From Symmetrospora coprosmae (Eukaryota > Basidiomycota > Cystobasidiomycetes > Symmetrosporaceae): a DNA stretch of 64,000 nucleotides. Location: the NCBI GenBank assembly GCA_008802785.1, contig VUYT01000022.1, positions 248,001 to 312,000 of the forward strand, written 5' to 3'. Under the pieces are notes generated by a model, which searched no databases, had not been told where the DNA came from, and saw only the letters and a program-made list of their open reading frames with translations. Below, piece after piece: positions 54,355 to 64,000 of the stretch (positions are counted from its first letter, which is position 1; each line of letters opens with the position of its first letter). Position numbers and translations under genes: made by a program.

Positions 54355-54932
54355 ATGGCCTATGCAGACGCTTTTGTGTACGACCCTCAGCGACACAAGG
54401 GTTTCGTCAAGGCGATGCGATATCCTGTCGGGAGCAGCGCGTCCGTCATTGGCAAGACGCCGGTACCTGCTCTGACGCTCTCGAAAGAGCAGGAAGCGCT
54501 TCTGCGGCTGGGTCTGGGCGCTTTCAACATGGACTTTCGGGTCCGTTGGTGCCACTGTCGCTTTACGAGGTGGAAATCGGGGAAATCGGTGCTGATCGTA
54601 TCATTGTTTGGGCACAACCTATGGTGACTTGACAGTGGGTTGGTAATCTGACGGACTCCGCTGCGAACGCCAGCAAGGGCGAGCGTGTTGTCCGCCTCTA
54701 CCGCTCGTGGACGAGCGCTCTCATCTTCGAGGCGAGGTACCGGCCCGCCAGCGGCAGCAACGCGAAGGGCAACCTTGTACTGCACGAGTTTGCACATGAA
54801 GGCGATCCGGCAACGTATAACCAGCCTGGGACTACCGGTGTCGGACAGGCCAAGGAATACCAGGAGATTCTGGAGGGGGGAGTGCTGAATGTCATCATGG
54901 CACGCATCAGGAACCCCAACTATCCTTATTGA
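54355..54932 (+). CDS. Small unknown protein, family copy b (inverted pair around ELP6)
   Basis: 160 aa; exons 54355-54540 and 54636-54932. It aligns along its whole length with the minus-strand copy at 51982-52579: TLSKEQEALLRLGLGAFNMD, WVGNLTDSAANASKGERVVR, LYRSWTSALIFEARYRPASG, LVLHEFAHEGDPATY, ILEGGVLNVIMARIRNP. The intron has the same position and phase, with donor GTCCGT. By eye about half the residues are identical, so the duplication is not recent. Function is unknown. The 3' end faces the phospholipase D gene. Confidence 0.75.
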
Positions 54933-55103
54933 AGGGAGACGAGGGAGCCGAGCAACAGGGAGCAGCGGTCTGGCTATAATCATCTAGCGTTGCAGCTACA
55001 TGTCACTACTGTCGCTTGTATATGACAGGGAGGTCGCGATCAGAGGTCTGCTCAAAGCCTCTCCAGTCAGCATCCGACACACGGCGGCATCCATCCATGC
55101 GAG

Positions 55104-58100
55104 TCACTCACATATTGGCAGCGTCAGCGAGTTGACCGACGCGGACAGCTTGCTCAGCTCTTCCTTCTCGAGGAAGTCCAGCGGCATCTCCGTAACGAAG
55201 CCGTGAATCTTTGCAAGCTCTCCCTTGATGTAGTCGAGCGACAGGTTCTCCTGATTGTGGATATGGCCAATGGGCTCGCCGGGCGGGACGAACTGATTGT
55301 ACTCTGCCCATGACGTGATGCCCTTGGCCGGGACGCAGTGAAAGAGACTCTGGTACACCTCGGCATTCGTCCGCGCCGTCGTGGTCCATCTATTGTGGAA
55401 ATCGTCCGAGAGCGGGTCCTGGACCGCAACATCTTCCGGAGTGTGGAAGGCGTACTCGTTGGGCACGCCCACCGCCCGCATTGCTGGAGTGATGGGACCC
55501 GGGCAGTCTTGAGGCGGGATGAGGCCAAGGTGCTGCTTGAAGATCTGTCTCCGCATCGTCGCCGCGAATCGACCAGCCATGTCTAGACAGAGAGAATTAG
55601 TGAGCATGCGACCCGTCGGCCAGTCTTAACGATCCGTCACTTACACTTCTTGCCGTCCATGACCCTGCAATTAGCGAGAGCGTCAGCTGTGTTTGTGGAA
55701 GTACCGCGTACCCTAAGAAGCACTCACGACTCGATGAGATCGGTGTCTTCGATGACGATGGCGATCTCGCTATCTCTGTTTCCTTCTTGACTCCGATCGT
55801 TAATATTCGCCGAGCCGCAAATAACCTTCCTGTCGTCGACGATCATGAGCTTGCTGTGGATGTACAGCTCCTCCGAGACAAAGGCGTGCTTCTCGGCTTT
55901 CTCGCTGCCGAACCATGGCTCATCGTGTATCGTTCTTCCGCTCATGAGGTTGTTGCGTGACACGCTAGCTGGGATGTCGCGCAGCTCAGGCGGGGCGGCC
56001 GTCTCCCACCGATTGATGATCTCGATGGCAGCTGCCACACTCTCAGGCAGAGGAGCGTGCTGGATCGCCTCCGCACCCTTCGCGTTCTTCTCCGTCCCTT
56101 CGGATGCGGTGAGACCCTCACCATAGTGCATGGGCTTGAAGCGGATGTCCTGGTTGTTCTCCGCCTCAATCTCGGGGGGACTGCACGCCGTACCGCTTCG
56201 TCAGCATTGGCTCTTTCGTCTCGTCTAGATAGGCAACGAACTCATCGCCGATATTGATGCGTGCAACAGCTGCTAGCACGTCGTGCCACTTCAGTCCGCT
56301 GCGCTCCTCGGTCTGCTGCCAGATTTCCGGGTCGAATTTGACTGCGCAAAGCGGACTGTGTCAGCGGATGCTGCTTCACTACTGGATCTGAGGAGACAAG
56401 GCTCACTCCTGTCATACTGCCGCAGGTTGTAGAATGCAATGTAGTCGCTGGGATTGTAGCCTGCTGCCTGAATCATGCCAAAGATACTGTCCTTGCCGCG
56501 GCTGATGGAGGCGTACTGGTGGTCGATGATGGTCGAGACTGACTCAGTCGCCTTCACGTCGCCAGAGAAGCTGCAAGCGGAATCGGCAGGCTCAGCTTGT
56601 GCATACGGCATGAGAATGATGGCCATGCGCGCTCACCATGGCACTTCCGGGATGACAACGATGACCTGTGATACGACGGCGAAAGTGACGGCGTCAGCAA
56701 TGGCATATCGGGTCTTTAGACGTCGATGTGCATACCTTGAACTTCTCGCCGTCCCTGGCTGCAGACAGGATGCGTTCAACCAAAGCCAGCGCGATCTGGT
56801 TCTTGACGACGGCATTGCTCCCGGGCACAGAAACAAAGAACTGGTTCTCGATGTAAATGAAGTGATTGGCCTGCCGATGCACCCGTTGTTAGCAGCTGCG
56901 TGCTCTTGTCGTGTGTAAGAGCCAGCCTACCTCCCGAATGAGCTGGATGTATGCGTTCTGGATCGAATGCTCCGTGAGCCATCCGCAGGACCAGTCGCCG
57001 ACACTGCGCACAACCTGAATCTTCATTTCGCCTCGATCGCGCCTGTCTAGGTGCACGCGCTGAGCATTGAACTGTCGTAGGGTGTATGGAGGGCAATATC
57101 AGCTGGTTTCTTGCGGCTAGCCGGGCTCCGTCAGAGCCTGGACCGGCTTACCCGGAGACCCATGGAGCGGAAACGACCTATGGACGGGAGAACTTGTCAG
57201 CTGCATGTAGCAGGATATAAAGCAGCATCGCGACCGACCGGTGTGAGGGTGGCGCATCAGCTGGTCGTTAAGCGGGTCGTCGCTGTTCAGCACAGCGCGC
57301 CGGAAGTCAGTCAGTACAACATCACGGAGGTGTAGAGACGTCTCAACCGCACTGAGGCCAGTCGAGCAGTGGGAATCTGTCGCTATGTTTGTACTTGAGG
57401 TCTCTGTGGTCGTTGATCCATCTCTATGTCAGCCGCCGCTATCGAGATCCGCCGCCCCCCAAGGACGCTCCGCACCGGACAAAATTCCACCTCTCTACGA
57501 AGAACTGTGCGATATCCATGACTGCCGGCCCGACGATCATGGTGTGCACGTCATGCCAGGGCATCCTGCCGAGCGAGAGCCTGTTCTGCTGGTTGCCGGC
57601 CCACGCGTCGACGCGCTCAAAGTCGGCCACGCGGGCGTTGTTGTAGTCTTGCCCCGCCTGCAGGAGAGACATGACGTCGGACGGGTGCACGTCGGCCATC
57701 TGGAAGTTGTGCGTGTCCCAGCGACCGTAGCAGAGGTCGAGGCCGCCGATGCAGGCGATGCTGCGGAGGGCGTCAGCGTCGATATATACGTACGGAAGCG
57801 TGGGTGGTCGCTCACGCGTTGTCGACGATGACAATCTTCTCGTGATGGCTCCAGAGATACACCAGCTCGCCGCCGCTGTGGTCCTGCGAGTAGAGAAAAG
57901 GGGTGAGTCAGCGAGAGGACGGAGACAAGGCGCGCCAGGCACACATACCGGATGCCGAATGACGGAAATGTTCTCGTGCAGCTCTTCCAATGCATGCTTG
58001 GTGTGCTTGCTAGTGGACAGGGAATACGGCACCAGCTCAGCTGCGATGTCGAAAGCCAGGGGGCAGCACCTTCGACGCACGAGTTCAGAGTCATCGATGC

Positions 58101-58784
58101 TACGACCTCCTTGTACACCTGCGCATACACTTTGACGCCTCGCTCAGCTGCCCGCTTGAGGACTCTATCGAGCCGCCATTGCTCATTGTCGGCCGGCGGG
58201 CGGCGCAGGTAGATTTCTGGGCTGAGCCACCAGTCGCAGATCCAGATGGTATCTACGGCCTCTTCGAGGATCTCTGAGAGTGCCCAGAAGTAGTCGTGTC
58301 CGTCTGAGCGAGGAGTGCAGTCAGAATGTGTGACGCGTCCGGCGTGACCATCGCGAGCACTCTCACCCAGAAACCACTTCGCGTCGTTGTGGCTGCGCTC
58401 GTCGGCGAAGGACTCGTAGCGGTGCGACTTGAGGATCTCTGCGCGCCGCCTGTCCATCTCCTTCTCGTGCTCTTCATCATGGCGATGGCTGCGGCGTGAT
58501 GATGATGATGTGCGGATCAGACGTCAGACGGAGCTTCGGAATAAAGGGCCGTCGGTCGAGCTCACTTCGGGTTCCAGGTGGTCTGCAATTAAGATGGGAT
58601 GTCAGCGTGCTACCTTCACAGTCTACATTGGAGAAGAGCTATACCCCACCTTTGCAGCTGTCCCCAATCTCGCGACGCCCGCCTGGATCCTGTCCATGCT
58701 GTCACCCGCAGCATGGAACTTGGACTCGACCTTGTCCTCGAACTTCTCATATTTTTCGCTGATCTTGCCAAAGAGCTTGGACAT
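55104..58784 (-). CDS. Phospholipase D (two HKD motifs)
   Basis: Hydrolyses phosphatidylcholine to phosphatidic acid. At least twelve exons; the first is 58784-58650 ([20 protein letters not shown]...), and the last open block ends at 55104. Spliced text: [32 protein letters not shown], then HKD motif 1 as [13 protein letters not shown] (about 57840), [84 protein letters not shown] motif 2 as [20 protein letters not shown] (about 55850), [15 protein letters not shown], and [19 protein letters not shown]. The N-terminus is a short charged helix with no PX or PH domain, so it is shorter than yeast Spo14. A few internal junctions (near 57430 and 56150) are uncertain. Confidence 0.9.
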
Positions 58785-59183
58785 GTCGTCTGCTCTGTGA
58801 TGCTCTGCTTGTCGGGTCGAGCACGAGTACGTAGAACTGAAAGCGCTTCCCGCCGCTGACGCCGAGAGGTCCGTTCACGTGCGCCTGAAGAGGCGGATGG
58901 ATGGATGCATGACCGAGATCAGACATTGTGTGGTGGTATCGTGTCGTCAGGGCAGGGCAGTAGTGCTTCTTCGCCTAGCAGGATCGCGATACTGCACCCC
59001 ATCCGATAGTCAGCATGTGGATTGGCTGCCGGCTCTGTCAGATGCATGATATGCTGTCCCCTCTGTGTGAGCCTTCGCGGTGCAGGCAGTTCGCGGTATG
59101 GGTACCGGTACAGGCAGCAGCTCTTTCAGCTCTTTCATCCACTGCTCGTCTCCCACCTGGATTGACCAAGAACCTCTCACGAG
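58785..59183. other. Divergent promoter region, phospholipase D and SulP genes
   Basis: About 400 bp between divergent starts; nothing distinctive seen. Confidence 0.35.
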
Positions 59184-62100
59184 ATGGCCACTGCGGGCCA
59201 CAAGAGCTCCTCACTGAGGACCTCTGGCCTTGGTCGTCGGCGTGCCAGCAATCCGTCTGGCGAGCAGCCGCACCCGCATCCTCACCGCAGCCCGTCGCCT
59301 CGACCCTCGACGAGCACAAATGATAGCGGGATAGCAGACGAGGCAGCAGCGGGAGGCGCAGGAGGCTCGCACACCAGCTATGGAACAGCAGGCAGTGGGG
59401 GTAGCCTGCCGCTGCAGATGCCAGGCAGGAGCTACTACGGCTACAGGAAAGCGTCGAGCGCGGCGCCGCACCCAAATGCTGGAGGAGGAGGAGGAGGAGG
59501 ACCGGCCGGCAGCGGCGGAGGAGGAGGAGGTGCCAGCGGAGTAGGAGCATCAGCGCATCTTATGGCAGGGAGCATCCCCATGTCGCTCACCCAGTCGAGC
59601 TTCGACATCAGAGAAGGTGCCATCTTGCTCTCCCAATACGAGTATGACCTCGCTCCGCGCACGCAAGAACGCCTCGGCTGACCCCGCTGTGCCGTCTAAA
59701 AACCCATCATGCAGGAAGCGCGCGACTCGCTAGCTTGGGTCTCTCGAGCTACCTCTCTGATCAGTACATTGACGAGCTCGAATTCGAAAGAGCGCTCGCA
59801 CACACCTCCGACGCACCGTTGCCTGGCATCGACACCCCTACCCCGTCCACATCCGCCACGAAAATAGACGCCTCGGTGCTGGGAGATGCGCTCCTGCTCA
59901 GCGCGTCCCCTAGCAAGGCACGGCACAAGCTCGGGTCAGCCTCGCCCGGCACTGGCAATGCCTCGCTGCAGAACACGCCTAGCGGCCTGTCCGTCCTCAT
60001 GCAGAAGCATGAAAGCCTGTCGGCTCCGTCCTCTCCCGCATCCGCAGCAGCAGCCGCAGGAACAGGGTCAACGGACGCGTCTCCAAGCTCGGCTGGTACT
60101 GCGCGTGTGCCTGTTGCGCAGAATGAGCAGGGGCACGATGGGGCAGGGAAACCTGGATCCAGAGAGGCCCAAGCTGGGAGCAGCGAGGGAAGCGACACCG
60201 TCGGTCGCCCGACACCGACCGCGGGCTCTCCCAGTGCAAAGCAGGACAGCCGAGCAGAGGGCAAGAGCTATGCCGACGCAGCGTGCGAAGCGCCAATGGC
60301 AGAAGAAACCGCAGGCGCGAGTGCCATCTCTGTGTCTTCGACAACCTCGTCTCGCTCAGAGCACGACCAGCACCTCGAAATGTACAGCGACAAACCGCGA
60401 GCGCAGCGCCTCTCCGCCGTGCTTGAAGCGCGCCCTGCGCTGAACCTACCTCTCGACGTGTACACGGAGCGCTCGCCTCTGATCCGGAAGTCCCGCCCGC
60501 CATCACGCTCATCCATTCACATAGCCGGCGGTAGAGAGTCTCGCGACTCTTCAGCAGACAGGAAGACCGTCTCATCCTCGGCGTGCAGCACGGCGCGCCC
60601 GAACGAGCCACCGCACTACAGATATCGGCCTTTCGTCAGGTGGTCAGAGTACTTTGACAGAGCGAGATCGCGCTTCCTCAGCTCGGCGCAGGAGGGTGCC
60701 GAGCAGGCGTACAGCCTGCGCAAGCGGCCGCTATCGGAGCTGGCTCTGGCAGTCGTCTTGGAGCCAATAAAGACGCTGCCAGCTGTTATCCTCGGCATCT
60801 TGATGAACCTGCTAGGTAGGCCTGGGCCAAGGGACAAGTTGTGGTGAGAAGGCGATATAAGCGCTGACCCTCCTTGATACGTCTCAGACGGCGTCTCTTA
60901 CGGGATGGTGCGTCACAAGGCTCTGCTGCGAGCTATGATAACCTCGCACTGGCTGACATCGTGATCGTGCCGACGCTTCTAGATCATGTTTCCGGTCTCG
61001 TCGCCGGTGTTTGCGAGCTTCGGAGGCATCGGAGTCTCAATGGTGCGTTATAGACAGGCAACGCCGCTATCATTGGTCTCCTCTCTCAGCTCATATGTGT
61101 CTGTGATGGTACCAGTTCTTCGCCAGCTGCTTCGTGTCTCAGGTTGTCTTCTCTAGCCGCAGTATCTTCAAGGGTGGAAAGTGAGTAGCTTCCGCTTCTG
61201 GGACTGTCACTACCCTGGCTGATGCGGATTTCGATCACGCTGTCGTTTCTCAGTGGCTCCATGATGATCGAAGCCGTCCCATTCTTGCATGTCATCGCGT
61301 TCAGCATCCAAGATCGTCTCGGAGGCATGGAGAATGCGCATGCCGTAGTCGCTACTACCATGGTCGCCTATGCTTTGACTGGTATTCTCACAGGTGGGTA
61401 CCCGCCGCTCCGTTTCCTGGGAAGACTCGGTGTTGTTAACATTCGCTTCGCTTGTTTTCATCAGGCCTGGTCTTCTTCTTGCTTGGCTATCTACGGCTGG
61501 GTGCATTCACCGAGTTCTTCCCCCGTATCGTCCTTATCGGATGCATCGGAGGTGTCGGAGCATTCCTCGTCATTACTGGCGTGGAAGTCTGCGCGGGCTT
61601 GGAGAACGAGACGCTCGAGCTCAGCTGGACTGTCCTCAAGCGTTTCTTTGAGCCGCACCTGCTTGTCCTATGGGTCAGTCTCTCGATGACACATAGGTTT
61701 CTGCCCTGGGCGCTAACTCACTGGAACTCGATTCGCAGCTACTGCCTCTCGGCCTGGCGGCCCTCGTCCGCATCATCACCTCGTCCCGCTTCAACCATCC
61801 AATGGTATTCCCGGCCTTCTTCCTCTTGATCCCTATTGTCTTCTACATCATCGTATTCGCGGCGCGGATACCTATCTCGACCCTCCGGAAAGGTGGTTGG
61901 ATCTTTGACGTCAACGGCGTCAGCTCGGGCCCCTTCGAGTACTTCACTCTTTTTGGTGCGTCTGTCTGCTTCCTCGGGCATATGCTGCTTCATCCCGGAT
62001 GGAGTACTGACTTGCTCTCACCATTCGTCCGCTCGCCACGAGCAGATTTCAAGGCGACAGACTTTGCCGCAGTCATGGAGACCATTCCGACGCAGCTCGC

Positions 62101-64000
62101 TCTCGTCTTCTTCGCACTTCTGCACGTACCTATCAACGTGCCAGCTCTCGCACTCAGCGTTGGCGAAGATAACGTCGTTACCGACACGGAGCTCGTCAAC
62201 CACGGTCTGTCCAACTTCCTGGCTGGGTGCCTAGGCACGATTCCAAACTATCTCGTGTACACCAACAGCGTCCTCTTCTACCGCGTAGGAGGCACGACCC
62301 GGCTCAGTAGCTTCATGCTCGCGCTGGCTACCCTCGCAGTCTTCCTCATCGGGCCTTGGGTGATCGGCTATCTGCCCGTCATGATTGTCGGCACGGTGAG
62401 TTGGAGCTCGCCGCTGCGCAGAATTCGGTGGCACCCGCAACGTGTGCTGATAGCTCTGTGCACAGCTCATCTACATTCTCGGTTACGATCTGCTCAAGGA
62501 AGCTGTCTGGGATACATGGGGTCGCGTATCAGGGGTCAGTCTGTCCGTCGACACTGAGTACATGTAAATTCACGCTGACGCACCAGCCCAACATGACATG
62601 CAGTTCGATTACTGCACGATCTGGATCATTATCCTCGCAATGACATACTTTGATTTTGTCGTCGGTATCGGCGTCGGCAGTGAGTCGTGCTTACATCAGA
62701 GCTAGTTCGCGGCGCACCGTCGCTGATGTTGAGACTGCCTTCAGTCGTGGTCGCGTGCATTTCCTTCGTCATTGTCTCCTCACAGCGGCAACCCATCCGC
62801 GCCATCATGAGCGGCGTTACGGCGAGCTCGACCGTCCGGCGGCATCCTCGCCAGAGCGCCTTCCTACGGAGGGTCGGCTCACAGACGCGGGTCATTAAGC
62901 TGCAAGGCTTCCTTTTCTTCGGAACGGTCGTCAAAGTGGAAGCCAAGATACGTGATCTGCTAGAGGAGGCTGCTTGGCATCTGGCTCCCATCCGCTTCCT
63001 GCTCGTCGACTTCAGCCTCGCCAGCGGCGTCGACTTTTCCGCTGCAGAAGCGTTTCTGCGCATTCAGCGCTTGCTGCAGGTCAAGAATGTTATCCTGGTC
63101 GTGTGCGGCTGCAGTGCCGAGTCGCCAGTAGGGAAGGCCTTGAATAATGTTGATCTGTTTTCGGGCGATGAGAACCTAGTCAGGGTGTTCTCGACTCTGA
63201 ATGATGCTCTCGAGGTGAGGCGCTTACAGGAGGGCGACGCCCTCGACGACTTACAGCTGACGCGTCTTCTGTGCCAGCACTGCGAGAACAGCCAGCTCCG
63301 CAGCTTATACAGCAAGACTCTCGAGCCAAGCATGCCTGTCCAGCAGCACGATGCGACCAGTGTCGGAATTGGTAGGTCACAATCCGCATACATACCCTCA
63401 TCACTGGCAAACCTGCTGACCCTGGCTCACCTGCCGATAGACGTCTCGTACCGACCAGTTGCGGCCGAAGGACCAGCAGACGGCTTCGATGCTTTCTCAC
63501 CACGCAGAACGCACCTGCTCAAGGCAGCCAATGAGACCTTCCCAGGCCGCAAAATCGGGATCGGTTCAGGGCCACCATCGACGCCATCTGCAGCCAACTT
63601 TCTCTCTGTGCACAATGTCTCACCCGCCCCGCAAGCCAACGTGGGCGACGCGACGCCTGCGCGAAAGTCAGTGCCGCCGCCCGAACCAGTGCGGTTGCTT
63701 ATGCAAGCGCTCGGCCCATACGCGCCGGAATTGCGCGAAGACTTCTTCTTGCGTGTCGGTCCATCTTACTTCTCCAAGAAATCGGTGCCGAGCGGGACGT
63801 GCCTCTGGAAATCTGGGGATATCGCCGATTGCTGCTACGTGCTCGAGTCGGGCATCTTGAAGGCGACGTACGAGTTCCTGGACCCAGAGTCGAGCACAAG
63901 CCTCCCGCCGCCGCAGATCATCTCGGAGAGCATGCTGCCGGGAACCATGGCGGGAGAAATGACGTTCCTCGCTGCCAGCCGGAGGAACGCCACAGTCGTC
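59184..64000 (+). CDS. SulP/SLC26 transporter with STAS and cyclic-nucleotide-binding domains (partial at right edge)
   Basis: Same domain order as yeast Ygr125w/Vsb1, a vacuolar transporter linked to basic amino acid storage. The N-terminal 470 or so residues are disordered (poly-Gly near 59485, Ser/Pro-rich). The membrane part starts at ELALAVVLEPIKTLPAVILG and runs through many short exons: LDGVSYGM, MIEAVPFLHVIAFSI, TGLVFFLLGYLRLGAFTEFF, PRIVLIGCIGGVGAFLVITG, NFLAGCLGTIPNYLVYTNSV, YFDFVVGIGVGIVVACISFV. The STAS domain is VIKLQGFLFFGTVVKVEAKI with RFLLVDFSLASGVDFSAAEA. The cNMP-binding domain begins FSKKSVPSGTCLWKSGDIAD and is cut at GEMTFLAASRRNATVV. The exon 1 to 2 junction is uncertain (donor GTATGA at about 59640, acceptor TAG at about 59733). 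Confidence 0.88.

Noticed and set aside
1-64000. Mobile elements, retroelements or viral remnants
   Set aside because: No reverse transcriptase, integrase, transposase, LTR or terminal inverted repeat text was recognised on either strand.

Overview
The window is nuclear DNA of a basidiomycete fungus, probably a yeast or smut-like lineage. The evidence is GC-rich genes on both strands, short spliceosomal introns (mostly 55-110 nt) with GTGAGT-like donors and CTGAC/CTAAC-like branch sites, and single-copy eukaryotic housekeeping genes. I could not place it to genus. I recognised no transposon, retroelement, viral remnant, rRNA, tRNA or CRISPR array. Exon borders were worked out by hand from open frames, splice consensus and family alignment from memory, so names and motifs are firmer than individual junctions.

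Layout, left half. Arrestin-like gene running off the left edge (-); phytochelatin synthase (+); Crb2/Rad9/53BP1-type checkpoint mediator (-); PCID2/Thp1 mRNA-export PCI protein (-); a head-to-tail array of five related kinase-like genes (+, 11156-19015); RNase P/MRP subunit RPP14 (-); complex I subunit NDUFB3 (-); DNA topoisomerase I (+); DUF4336 protein (-); spartin/senescence-domain protein (+); a poorly resolved hypothetical gene (-); a proline/alanine/serine-rich hypothetical protein (-).

Layout, right half. Two adjacent genes sharing a C-terminal tryptophan/YVLD motif (+); zinc alcohol dehydrogenase (-); TRAIP-like RING E3 (-); ribosomal proteins uS8 (-) and eS17 (+) as a divergent pair; membrane-anchored GH15 glucoamylase (-); DHA2-type MFS transporter (+); type I membrane protein with a serine-rich tail (+); ELP6 (+) flanked by two inverted copies of a small unknown family; phospholipase D (-); and a SulP-STAS-cyclic-nucleotide-binding transporter running off the right edge (+).

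Most genes are unrelated neighbours, as is usual in fungi. The part that looks like a lineage-specific invention is the five-gene array. Each copy joins a conserved N-terminal module of about 90 residues to a divergent protein-kinase-like fold with an HKDQASRN catalytic loop. One copy has lost the catalytic residues, one has a Tyr in place of the loop His, one carries a frameshift, and one has gained an intron next to the catalytic loop. Other points of interest are very small exons (ATG alone, stop codon alone, 9, 14, 18 and 21 nt), one intron that seems to start with AT instead of GT, and the two small unknown families.
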